From Dehalococcoidales bacterium (lineage in GTDB: Bacteria > Chloroflexota > Dehalococcoidia > Dehalococcoidales > Fen-1064): 10,189 bases of DNA. Shown here one piece after another: positions 1-6,471 of the stretch. Location: NCBI GenBank assembly GCA_028712845.1, contig JAQTPO010000070.1:1-10189 (forward strand), written 5' to 3'. The notes beneath the pieces are model-generated. The model had not been told where the DNA came from, searched no databases, and saw only the letters and a program-made list of their open reading frames with translations. Position numbers and translations under genes: made by a program. The stretch's first letter is position 1; each line of letters opens with the position of its first letter.

Positions 1-228
1 CCGATATAGCTTGACATCCTCTCCCTCGTAAAAGGAGAGCAGTCCGATTGCCAGCCCTTTATCACTTAATGATTCCAGAATAATCCAGTCTTTTCTTAAC
101 CGGCGCCAGATTATAAAATAGTGATACCTGTCCGTTTCTGGGGTAAACAGCTTCTGATGTAGAAAGCCGAGAATTCCTCTGCCTTTAACGGCTCCTATGT
201 CCCCAGTCTGTAATTCAAGGGTAACCAT
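1..228 (-). CDS. Partial NlpC/P60-like (YiiX-type permuted papain-fold) peptidase, N-terminal 76 residues
   Basis: An open frame runs from an ATG at 228 to the window edge without a stop, so only the first 76 residues are seen. The start is supported by an AGAGGAG ribosome site about 8 bases upstream, inside the last codons of the serine protease gene, whose stop lies 6 bp away; the two are probably one operon. The protein begins with a 'LQTGDIGAVKGRGILG' stretch, then has a histidine at residue 36 in 'RYHYFIIWRR' and ends the next strand with 'WIILES'. The GDI...H...iiES layout is what I know from permuted NlpC/P60 (YiiX-like) cysteine peptidases or amidases, often found in phages. The expected catalytic cysteine would be further on, outside the window, so the assignment is tentative. 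It could be an unrelated phage protein. Confidence 0.6.
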   Translation of the reverse strand, partial: MVTLELQTGDIGAVKGRGILGFLHQKLFTPETDRYHYFIIWRRLRKDWIILESLSDKGLAIGLLSFYEGEDVKLYR

Positions 229-234
229 ATTGTT

Positions 235-1221
235 TTATCTCCTCTTATCCAGTGCGATCTTTAGTGTCTTCATTACATTGGAGAAGCAGTTACCGACGGT
301 GACACTGTCGCTTCCGGCAAAAAGCAGTCCGACAGCATTGTTCCCTTCATCCAGTATCACCGAGCCACTGTCACCACCCTGACTGAACTCGCCGCTGACA
401 ATGAATTGGTCCACGAAGTAAGCGTATCTATCTTCTCCCATATTTACATTTACTGTAGCTTCCACCTGCGTTATCTCACCAATGGTAAGCCCGGTAGTCC
501 TCCCGCTCTTTTTTACCTTCATACCCAGCTCAGGCTCAACCACTCTCTCGGGAATCCCGCACCCTAATATGCACTGATCGATGTCCCTGTCGTCGCCAGG
601 CGTGGCTATGGCACAGTCGACCAGGTTCTCACCGGCTTCTTTCTCTGGCACCAGTCTGGTGCGGCTACCCATGATTCTGGAGATAAGGTTGAGTACATCG
701 GCTACTGCCCTGGCAACAGGACAATCACTGATCTCCCCAAGCTCAATCTCAACAAACTCGGCAAGACGGCCAATGGTGTCGTTCGATACTATGCCTCCGT
801 CATAAGCCCCGGGCTGAAGGATTTCATCCCCGATTTGGGCTTCGTTTGTATTGGCCAGGACATGGTTGTTGGACAGCATAAACCACTCATTACCCTTTCT
901 GACACAACAGCCAAGCGTGCCGGCAGTAATGTTTTTATGCCCAACGCTTACACCCCCAGGCGCCGGACGCCATCGCCTGGTTCGGGTAATCTCTTCTCTT
1001 TTTAGAGCTTTGATCTCACCAACTTCGATAACATCCGTTTCTTTCCCGTTAATTGTCTGAGGAATAATGTCCCCTGGTGATAGCTCTGTAAGCATTACCT
1101 TCTTCACAACTCCGACCACAACTGCCTCACGGCCGGTATCCATGCCGGCGACAACTTTCCTGCCAATACCCACAGAAACAACGTTTCTTTTTCTAAATAG
1201 CTCCCTGGTCGCTTTATCCAT
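235..1221 (-). CDS. Chymotrypsin-fold (S1-like) serine protease
   Basis: This 328-residue protein carries a convincing trypsin-like triad: His120 in 'LSNNHVLA', Asp202 in 'LVDCAIA', and Ser285 in 'GGDSGS'. The glycine-rich 'KSGRTTGLTIGEI' stretch at about 238-250 is also typical of such proteases. No signal peptide or membrane helix is visible, so it probably acts in the cytoplasm or within a particle. The N-terminal ~90 residues ('VVSVGIGRKVV...VVVGVVKK') look like the leading domain seen in bacterial and phage proteases of the Nal1-like type. The ATG at 1221 overlaps the end of the preceding 63-aa gene (stop at 1214-1216) and sits just after a GGAGAAGTGGGGAG stretch. Its stop is 6 bp before the NlpC-like gene. 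Substrates are unknown; capsid maturation or attack on host proteins are both possible. Confidence 0.85.
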   Translation of the reverse strand: MDKATRELFRKRNVVSVGIGRKVVAGMDTGREAVVVGVVKKVMLTELSPGDIIPQTINGKETDVIEVGEIKALKREEITRTRRWRPAPGGVSVGHKNITAGTLGCCVRKGNEWFMLSNNHVLANTNEAQIGDEILQPGAYDGGIVSNDTIGRLAEFVEIELGEISDCPVARAVADVLNLISRIMGSRTRLVPEKEAGENLVDCAIATPGDDRDIDQCILGCGIPERVVEPELGMKVKKSGRTTGLTIGEITQVEATVNVNMGEDRYAYFVDQFIVSGEFSQGGDSGSVILDEGNNAVGLLFAGSDSVTVGNCFSNVMKTLKIALDKRR

Positions 1222-1405
1222 CTCCCCACTTCTCCTTCAATATCGTCTCTATCTGCCCATTTACCTTCGAGCCGATGATACTTCCCTTCTTGGTCATATC
1301 TATATTCTTCATCTTGTAACCAAGTTCGTAGCCTTTGACTAATCCCTGATGATAGTAATCATCACAGATCTTTTTTAACTTTTTTACAGTCATTACGTAT
1401 ATCAT
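1214..1405 (-). CDS. Small hypothetical protein, 63 aa
   Basis: The gene has a strong ribosome site (AGGAGGT followed by AAAGGAA) directly before the ATG at 1405, and its 3' end overlaps the serine protease start by 8 bases, so it is translated and coupled to the protease. An alternative ATG at residue 5 is less well placed. The product is basic in its first third ('VKKLKKICDDYYHQGLVKGY'), with a YELGYK turn and a short charged C-terminus. I recognise no domain, and there is no membrane segment or signal peptide. It is the first gene after the non-coding repeat block, and it may be transcribed from within that block or by read-through from the operon above. Confidence 0.7.
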   Translation of the reverse strand: MIYVMTVKKLKKICDDYYHQGLVKGYELGYKMKNIDMTKKGSIIGSKVNGQIETILKEKWGDG

Positions 1406-1453
1406 TTCCTTTTACCTCCTCACTGTATATTTAGCGCCTTGTTAATTCGATGA

Positions 1454-1527
1454 ATCTTGCACCTATCTTGCACTTTGTAATTAAATTTAGCTTTAGAATC
1501 TTTCACATCTTTCACCTATCTTGCAGG
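1454..1527. repeat. Direct repeat block A, five nonamers
   Basis: Plus-strand nonamers start at 1454 (ATCTTGCAC), 1465 (ATCTTGCAC), 1498 (ATCTTTCAC), 1507 (ATCTTTCAC) and 1518 (ATCTTGCAG). Starts are 11, 33, 9 and 11 bases apart. The 41-bp stretch 1487-1527 matches 1659-1699 of block B at 36 positions, by eye. The spacing near one helical turn suggests binding of a repeated protein to one DNA face, but no binding protein is known from the sequence. Confidence 0.85.
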
Positions 1528-1622
1528 GGTGACAGATGTTTTTGGACAAAAAATCCCTCCATTAACCCAAGCCCCCCAAATTTCTTTCACCCTCCTGACC
1601 GCGGGTACTCCCTAAGGTCCGC

Positions 1623-1699
1623 ATCTGTCAACTATCTTGCACCACCTCACGGCTGAGCTTAGCTTTGGCATCTTGCACATCTTTCATCTTTCTTGCAGG
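1623..1699. repeat. Direct repeat block B, five nonamers
   Basis: This is the second copy of block A. Nonamers start at 1623 (ATCTGTCAA), 1634 (ATCTTGCAC), 1670 (ATCTTGCAC), 1679 (ATCTTTCAT) and 1690 (TTCTTGCAG), with gaps of 11, 36, 9 and 11 bases between starts. The order and spacing copy block A except for 3 extra bases in the middle. A further related element, ATCTTTCTGTCAC, follows at 1707-1719. Inverted versions occur at 1528-1537 and 1744-1762. Confidence 0.85.
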
Positions 1700-1703
1700 T
1701 CGG

Positions 1704-1754
1704 CCCATCTTTCTGTCACCAGGGGGGGTTAATATATACCCCCTGACAGATGGG
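1704..1754 (-). other. Long imperfect hairpin downstream of the four-helix-bundle gene
   Basis: In the minus-strand transcript, starting 9 bases after the four-helix-bundle stop codon, CCCAT-CTGTCA-GGGGG can pair with CCCCC, TGACAG and ATGGG. The A/T-rich loop is TATATATTAA, and there are small bulges on the right arm. The core GGGGG/CCCCC stem is continuous. There is no run of U after it, so it is not a standard intrinsic terminator. It may protect or attenuate the operon transcript, or act as a DNA cruciform or protein site. Confidence 0.6.
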
Positions 1755-1763
1755 TGAAAGATT

Positions 1764-2129
1764 TCAGAGTAGCACCCCCTTAGACCAAGATCCAGCAACG
1801 TCTTCCACAATTAAGTTAGAGAGATACTCTGACATATCTTTCAACTCTCGCAATTTAGAGTCGCTAATTATATCGTCGATGAGAGCAATATCCAGCCATG
1901 AAATGAATTCCCAAAGAGATCCATTAGCAATTACCAGGAAATTACGCTGGCTTTTATCCGTACATCGCGCTTGGTACCTTCCATAACCCTCGGCAATATT
2001 GGCTACTATTGAAGCTGCTGCTCTCATTATTTGGGAGTAATGCACCCACGTTGATGGTATGCATAGTTTTACTACCTTCCGATAAAGCTCTAAAGCCTTT
2101 TGATATGGTATGATTTCCTCAAGTTCCAT
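1764..2129 (-). CDS. Four-helix-bundle protein (S23 / 23S rRNA intervening-sequence family)
   Basis: The 121-residue product matches the pattern of the S23/IVS four-helix-bundle family: 'YQKALELYRKVVKL' (residues 9-22), 'SQIMRAAASIVANIAEGYGR' (about 32-51), then 'FLVIANGSLWEFISWLDIAL'. The size is normal for the family. Known relatives include proteins encoded in rRNA intervening sequences and, more distantly, Avd of diversity-generating retroelements. No reverse transcriptase is present here, so a retroelement role is not supported. The start codon overlaps the stop of the ATPase gene as TAATG, so it is translated by coupling at the end of the leftward operon. The non-coding repeat array follows at once. 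These proteins are thought to bind nucleic acid as oligomers; the exact role here is unknown. Confidence 0.9.
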   Translation of the reverse strand: MELEEIIPYQKALELYRKVVKLCIPSTWVHYSQIMRAAASIVANIAEGYGRYQARCTDKSQRNFLVIANGSLWEFISWLDIALIDDIISDSKLRELKDMSEYLSNLIVEDVAGSWSKGVLL

Positions 2130-3370
2130 TATTCTTCCTCTCCTTCTTTAAGCCCCCACTTGTCTATAACTTTTACGATTTTCCCCTTATCCTTTAAGCG
2201 TTTAAGAGCAGAGTCAGCAGCTCCTCTGGATAAACTGAGTGTTTCTGTAAGCTCTTTTGTTGACAGCGCTCCACGCTTGAGAACTTCTTCTATCTGCATC
2301 TGGGTGCTGAGTCCAGCCAGAAATTCGGATACCGTCCGCGGCTTACCGGGTGAAACTACGATAGTATCGATACCAAACTTCAACTGGAATCCTATTGGTT
2401 TGCATAGTTTCTGAAATGGCGGCGGCTTGCGATGGAACAGGGCGATATCCATTTCATCTTCGTCAACATCCTGTCGTTTCCAGATCTCCCAGACTGAGCG
2501 CGCCTGGGCTTCGAAGAATACAGAGCCAAAGACAGTCTTTTTCTTGGTATCCGAATTCTTGGAGGTATGAGCCAGAATGAGGCTGGTTACTTTTAGCTGC
2601 CGCAGCGCCGCAAAGAAACTCAATGCCGGCGCCGGTTCTTTCAAGTCTCCACCACAGGCAAGCCCGAGGCTGTCGATAATAATTATCTCGGATTTGGTAT
2701 CGTAAATATGTCTATGAATCTGATCCACATCCTGAGCCAGGGGAAGGGCGCAATGGCGGTAGTTTAATTTAAGTGGCGGTGTATTCATACCCCGCTGCAA
2801 TTTGGTTAAAAGCCACCTTATGGTATCAGCGCTGGTTTCATAATCCAGGTAGATGCAATTGACTCTACTTGCATGAGGTATGAGGTCAAGAGAATAGTCG
2901 TCCCAGGGACATGCCATAATCTGACTGAGAATGAGTGCTGTAGTGCTCTTGGCGCTGCCGGGATCACCGAAAATAATGGTGGGGTAACTTTTAAGTATAA
3001 TCGGCTCCAGAAGATATTCCGGTGGATGGACGTCATCTCCACTTTGAAGCTCTATAACCGGTTCACCTTTTCTTACCCTCTCCAGAGTATAAACACACAG
3101 CTGCTCCAGGATATCAGCCCATTTGACCAGATTCGGATACCTTTCACTAAGGTTTCTAGCTAGCTCAGACCGGGAACGGGTAGCGGCAAAGTTAAACTGT
3201 GCCTGATGTAGGTGGGAATTATAGCCCTGTAGTGAAGTGGAAACAGCTATCTCCCCTGTTACTCTGCCATCTGAATGATTGTGCAGACGGGATACCTCAA
3301 TGGTTATCTGCTCCTTATTCCAAGAGAAGACATAGCCGGTGACAGTATCTATAATCTGGGGTAAATTCAT
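2129..3370 (-). CDS. RepA/RecA-like AAA ATPase with C-terminal winged helix (AAA_25 type)
   Basis: This is a 413-residue P-loop ATPase. Walker A is 'GDPGSAKST' at 135-143. Walker B is 'EIIIIDSLG', with Asp233. 'SLILAHTSKN' (263-272) fits the sensor region of RepA-like hexameric helicases and related RecA-fold ATPases. Residues 1-110 form a separate N-terminal domain that I do not recognise. Residues about 355-405 ('QIEEVLKRGALSTKELTETL...ALKRLKDKGKIVKV') read as a winged helix-turn-helix, giving DNA binding. It is probably the replication or DNA-transaction motor of the element. The ATG overlaps the stop of the zinc-ribbon gene (ATGA), and its own stop overlaps the next start (TAATG). Alternatives are a DnaB-loader or a recombination mediator; the ATPase call itself is firm. 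Confidence 0.85.
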   Translation of the reverse strand: MNLPQIIDTVTGYVFSWNKEQITIEVSRLHNHSDGRVTGEIAVSTSLQGYNSHLHQAQFNFAATRSRSELARNLSERYPNLVKWADILEQLCVYTLERVRKGEPVIELQSGDDVHPPEYLLEPIILKSYPTIIFGDPGSAKSTTALILSQIMACPWDDYSLDLIPHASRVNCIYLDYETSADTIRWLLTKLQRGMNTPPLKLNYRHCALPLAQDVDQIHRHIYDTKSEIIIIDSLGLACGGDLKEPAPALSFFAALRQLKVTSLILAHTSKNSDTKKKTVFGSVFFEAQARSVWEIWKRQDVDEDEMDIALFHRKPPPFQKLCKPIGFQLKFGIDTIVVSPGKPRTVSEFLAGLSTQMQIEEVLKRGALSTKELTETLSLSRGAADSALKRLKDKGKIVKVIDKWGLKEGEEE

Positions 3371-3768
3371 AACGCTACTCCCTTGGATGAACTCTGCCTG
3401 GATTCTTGCCCACGGTGTGCCTTAGCTGTTGTGCGCTGTGTTAGCGCCAGTCCTCGTTCAAGACCTTGCAACCTGTCGTAAATCCCTTTCATATTTAATT
3501 GCCTCATATCTTCTGCTGTAATACTGCCCAATGTCTGCTCGATGTCATCCAGCCTTTGCTCTATAGCCTGGATATCTGAATGCGCCGGTGGCTCGCAAGC
3601 TCCCGGATCAGGTTTGCCATACTCTAGGCATAAAGCACGATGGTAATCCCAGGATATCGGAAAATCAATAAGTGGCTCGGACCAGCTACAGCTAGCACAT
3701 TCGATATCCGGGTAGCCTATTTTCAATCGGTTGGATTTGCATTTCGGGCATCGATACTTTTCAGACAT
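3367..3768 (-). CDS. Zinc-ribbon / coiled-coil hypothetical protein
   Basis: The N-terminus carries two CxxC pairs, 'CPKC' and 'CASC', 17 residues apart from first Cys to third Cys, which form a zinc ribbon. A middle segment ('WDYHRALCLEYGKPDPGACEPP') and a heptad-like helix ('IQAIEQRLDDIEQTLGSI') follow, then a basic tail. I choose the ATG at 3768 because a GGAGA site lies 6 bases before it; an ATG at 3783 would give five extra residues but has no such site. The product is 133 residues. Its TGA overlaps the ATG of the ATPase gene, so it may be an accessory partner of the ATPase. I cannot assign a specific function. Confidence 0.7.
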   Translation of the reverse strand: MSEKYRCPKCKSNRLKIGYPDIECASCSWSEPLIDFPISWDYHRALCLEYGKPDPGACEPPAHSDIQAIEQRLDDIEQTLGSITAEDMRQLNMKGIYDRLQGLERGLALTQRTTAKAHRGQESRQSSSKGVAL

Positions 3769-3803
3769 TTTTTGTCTCCACATGTATCATTAATACTAAC
3801 TAT

Positions 3804-4316
3804 CTATGTGACAATAAAATGGCGGAAACAGCCTTGCAGATCAGTTACAGGGATTAAATAGTTGAAAGTGGTTTTCTGCTCGTCTGTCTCGGTGACTAAG
3901 ATCCTGACTCCTTTCCCTAAAGCGTAAATATGATTGGCGACGGCGTGGCGAAGAGTAGAAAAAGGAAAAATGTACGTGTCGCCTGAATTAGGATTGCGCA
4001 CAATAAGCTTCTGAGCTGGCGAGCGCCAACCCCAACCGAGATAAAACCAATGTCCAATAGCAAAGTGGTTTATCCTGTGGTTTTCAAAGCACAGGTTACC
4101 CTCGTTTGATATCCAGCAATCGTTTTTTATTTCGGCAAGCACTATTTGCCCATCAATTGTTTCGATCCCAAAATCTACGTCTATGCGTTGGGCTAGCCTG
4201 AATTCCCTAAAATCAATCACTGACTGTTGATTGTTTTTCAGCCATTCAAGAACAACGTCTTCATTGGCTTTGGCTTTTTCCATCATCTCACCGTCATAGC
4301 TCTTCTCTTGTCTCAT
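3804..4316 (-). CDS. PD-(D/E)XK nuclease-like hypothetical protein
   Basis: The 170-residue product has an N-terminal helix with Glu19 followed by 'RIDVDFGIETI' and 'IVLAEIKND'. This yields Asp48-x13-Glu62-x-Lys64, the core of the PD-(D/E)XK nuclease fold. The rest ('FAIGHWFYLGWGWRSPAQKL', 'YIFPFSTLRHAVANH') is unfamiliar. The ATG at 4316 overlaps the methyltransferase stop as ATGA and follows a GGGGGA site; a TTG at 4337 in the same frame is a poorer start. The tight coupling to an adenine methyltransferase raises the possibility of a restriction-modification-like pair. Being in an operon with RecT, it could instead be the recombination nuclease. The fold call is from motifs only. Confidence 0.6.
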   Translation of the reverse strand: MRQEKSYDGEMMEKAKANEDVVLEWLKNNQQSVIDFREFRLAQRIDVDFGIETIDGQIVLAEIKNDCWISNEGNLCFENHRINHFAIGHWFYLGWGWRSPAQKLIVRNPNSGDTYIFPFSTLRHAVANHIYALGKGVRILVTETDEQKTTFNYLIPVTDLQGCFRHFIVT

Positions 4317-5317
4317 AGAGTCCCCCAGTACTCCCAACCTGCCCTCCTATCTCTGGCAAACAACTCGATATAGGGACCGGGATACATGTTCTCAATGATT
4401 TCATATGTTATCTCAGGTTTTGCCGAGTGCTCTCCTTTCGGAGCAATAATGACCGAAGGTGTAAAGCTGCCAGTCCTCGGCAAGCATGAGCCTTTCGTAG
4501 CTACAAATAGAAGTTCATGCTGGCTGTATGTGTAAAATCCCAGTTTGCCGTAAGTCGGTCTGTCCTTAACCCAAACAAAATGCGTTTTGTATTTAAAACT
4601 CCAGGCCTCACAAATATCTAACCCTTCTGCAATGAAAGGCGCAGTCACCCATAAAAAGAGTACAGCATCATCTCCAATTAGATCGGTTACCTGCCGTGAA
4701 TTCTTATCCTCCAGCACATCAAGTTGGCTAACCGGTAGCGTTTGGTAGTGATTCTCAGCGCTACCGCCCAGTGCAGAGTTGTTGTATTGCCAGGGTGGAT
4801 CAGCATAAATAACCTGGTATTTTCCCTCAGGGAAGGGTTTGGCATTCTCTGTTTCCCGCTGCCTCTTGATTCTTATAGCCAGGGCGAGAACCCCTTTACT
4901 CGTGAGTTCCTCGGACTTCGCCTTTGTTTGAGTAATATACCGTTCAAACACCTCTTCAGGAACACTGGATTCAATTTGCCAGCGGTGAGCATCTTGTCTT
5001 GTTGTCTTTAGTTCGTTTAACGTTTCTCCATATTTAGACCCATGTCCAACGTTGGACATGGGTAAACCTGTAGGGTTTGCGGTTTGGGGAGTAGCCCTTT
5101 CCATCTTTAAAAGTAATTCCCCAACCCTTCTTTCAGCCCTAAGCTTTATTTCAGCGCATTGATTTTGGATTTCAAGCCCTTTATTGGCTTGCTCTGCATA
5201 TACCCTTAACGCTTCGGCTTCGCTGATAATTTCTTTGGCTTGCGACAAGTTAGCCTCTTTGACTAATGCCTTTGCCTTATCCAGATTCCCAATAACAGAT
5301 AATGCTAATTCCACCAC
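4313..5317 (-). CDS. MT-A70 family DNA N6-adenine methyltransferase
   Basis: The catalytic DPPW motif is at residues 173-176 ('VIYADPPWQYNN'), followed by 'FLWVTAPFIAEGLDICEAW' and 'KTHFVWVKDR', both characteristic of MT-A70 enzymes, which transfer methyl from S-adenosylmethionine to adenine N6. Residues 1-150 form a largely helical, charged N-terminal region with a 'RAERRVGELLLKME' helix often seen in phage members; it is probably for DNA or partner binding. The total of 334 residues fits phage versions of the family. The start is a GTG at 5317 after a weak AGAGAGAT site; no better in-frame start is visible. Its stop overlaps the nuclease-like gene. It may protect element DNA from host restriction or mark it for replication control. 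Confidence 0.9.
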   Translation of the reverse strand: MVELALSVIGNLDKAKALVKEANLSQAKEIISEAEALRVYAEQANKGLEIQNQCAEIKLRAERRVGELLLKMERATPQTANPTGLPMSNVGHGSKYGETLNELKTTRQDAHRWQIESSVPEEVFERYITQTKAKSEELTSKGVLALAIRIKRQRETENAKPFPEGKYQVIYADPPWQYNNSALGGSAENHYQTLPVSQLDVLEDKNSRQVTDLIGDDAVLFLWVTAPFIAEGLDICEAWSFKYKTHFVWVKDRPTYGKLGFYTYSQHELLFVATKGSCLPRTGSFTPSVIIAPKGEHSAKPEITYEIIENMYPGPYIELFARDRRAGWEYWGTL

Positions 5318-5404
5318 TAATATCTCTCTTCGTTTATTTGCCTGCTATATTCCAATAGATGGGCAATCTCCGTAATGCCTGTGCATCTGAAACTTGTCAA
5401 ATTG
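5318..5404 (-). promoter_or_regulatory. Short gap with a weak promoter-like pair
   Basis: The 87-bp gap between RecT and the methyltransferase contains a TTGACA (minus strand, 5395-5400) and, 17 bases on, CATTAC (5372-5377), a poor -10. It could be a weak internal promoter of the operon, but the -10 match is not good enough to be sure. No gene is seen in the gap. Confidence 0.25.
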
Positions 5405-6454
5405 TTATCCCCTCGTTTCCGCAATCTTCTGGTAGCACTCGCTTGGCAACTCGGTTATTTCATTTGCCGATTTCACATTTAATACCATGTAAATATCCTT
5501 CGGCTGCATATTGAATTCCTCATGACACGCCTTTAGTAGATCATTTATTGTCTTTATGGCTGCTGGGTCCCGTTTAGACGCCTGTGGTTGTTCCTTTATA
5601 GCTTCCTCCTCAGACTTAACATCGTCGGTCTGCTGTAACTGTAGGGCTAGCGTTAACTTGTCCCATATCTGCTCCATAGTACAGCCAGCGTTTATCAAGT
5701 CTTCTTTTATGGAGTCCACTTGCAGGAGTTCCCGGGCTTGTTCGGTGGTAAGCCCAAACTCCGACTTGACCTTAGCCCAGAATTTACGCCAGTCGGGTTT
5801 ACCGTTCCTTTCCAGTGCCGGTGGTAATTGGCCTTCCGGTGTCTCCTCCTCAAACTCCGCCTCTGTAACCATACCGCCCAGTCTTGATGGAAATGCCTCT
5901 CTTAACGCCCTCGAAAGAGCTACTTTTCTTACCATTGTTGCCGGCATACCCGCCCAAAACCTTGTCGGTTTACCTTCTCTATTGTATTTCTGGCACTCGG
6001 TCAGGTTGACGGCTATAAAGAAGGGCATCCTTCGATCCTTTCTGTATACCCTCGCCCAGCCACCTACCAGCTTGCTTGTTTCTACATCCAAAATGAGTGA
6101 GCCTTCCCTAAACTCCAGCTTGCCCGTTGTGTCTTTCAGTACTACTCCCGCTTCGCATCCATCAAACTCAGGACACATCTCAGCACTCTTGAGGTACGCT
6201 TGTGTGGCTACGATATAGCTTGCCGGTTCATCCTCTTTATACTTCACCATGAAGATGTCTTTCTCCCAGGGATTCAAATTTAAACTCTGGCACATCTTTA
6301 AAAATACGATGATCTCCTGGTCGGCAGCTTTGGGACAAATTCGATTCTTGACATCATCGAAGGTAATAGTGATATTGCGGCCTTGCCATGTTACAACAGC
6401 CTTTTCCACCTTTGGTATAATCGCTCTTTCAACCCTCTTCTCTTCCGTTAACAT
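5405..6454 (-). CDS. bet: RecT/Bet family single-strand annealing protein
   Basis: The first ~200 residues follow the phage Bet pattern: 'FLKMCQSLNLNPWEKDIFMVKY' region (about 51-72), 'YIVATQAYLKSAE' (80-92), 'GGWARVYRKDRRMPFF' (131-146) and 'ATMVRKVALSRALREAFP' (172-189). Such proteins anneal complementary single strands during recombination. The tail, residues ~218-349, is longer than in lambda Bet (261 residues in all). It contains two similar small helical modules ('DWRKFWAKVKSEFGLTTEQA' and 'TINDLLKACHEEFNMQPKDI') joined by a charged linker. The ATG at 6454 has a perfect AGGAGGT site 6 bases upstream. No RecE/YqaJ or lambda Exo partner gene is recognisable beside it; the PD-(D/E)XK-like protein downstream is the only nuclease candidate in view. 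Confidence 0.9.
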   Translation of the reverse strand: MLTEEKRVERAIIPKVEKAVVTWQGRNITITFDDVKNRICPKAADQEIIVFLKMCQSLNLNPWEKDIFMVKYKEDEPASYIVATQAYLKSAEMCPEFDGCEAGVVLKDTTGKLEFREGSLILDVETSKLVGGWARVYRKDRRMPFFIAVNLTECQKYNREGKPTRFWAGMPATMVRKVALSRALREAFPSRLGGMVTEAEFEEETPEGQLPPALERNGKPDWRKFWAKVKSEFGLTTEQARELLQVDSIKEDLINAGCTMEQIWDKLTLALQLQQTDDVKSEEEAIKEQPQASKRDPAAIKTINDLLKACHEEFNMQPKDIYMVLNVKSANEITELPSECYQKIAETRG

Positions 6455-6471
6455 ATCAATACCTCCTGGTA

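Larger units (their letters stand above)
1406..1763. other. Non-coding gap with nonamer repeats and a hairpin
   Basis: No credible gene lies in these 358 bases. The only open frame crossing it on the minus strand (1628-1810) overlaps the four-helix-bundle gene and lacks a ribosome site. The gap contains two related blocks of repeated nonamers (1454-1527 and 1623-1699), a long imperfect hairpin (1704-1754) and some C- and G-rich runs around 1570-1580 and 1721-1743. No clear promoter pair was found for the downstream 63-aa gene. Likely roles are a protein-binding array (replication, packaging or regulation) or a structured 3' untranslated region of the operon. Confidence 0.75.

Noticed and set aside
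1454..1719. CRISPR array
   Set aside because: The repeats are 9 bases, degenerate and only 0-27 bases apart, with no constant-length repeat or spacer and no cas genes.
1704..1754. Intrinsic terminator
   Set aside because: The hairpin is strong but no U-run follows on either strand, so I list it only as a structure.
1628..1810. 60-aa minus-strand frame over the repeat block
   Set aside because: It overlaps the well-supported four-helix-bundle gene, has no ribosome site, and its second half is just the nonamer repeats read as codons.
1764..2129. Avd of a diversity-generating retroelement
   Set aside because: The protein family is related in fold, but no reverse transcriptase or template/variable repeat pair is visible in the window.
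4317..4337. Upstream TTG start of the nuclease-like gene
   Set aside because: The ATG at 4316 has a better ribosome site and the ATGA overlap used elsewhere in this operon.
5556..6218. 220-aa plus-strand frame
   Set aside because: It is antisense to the RecT gene, lacks a recognisable domain and ribosome site; the RecT frame explains the region.
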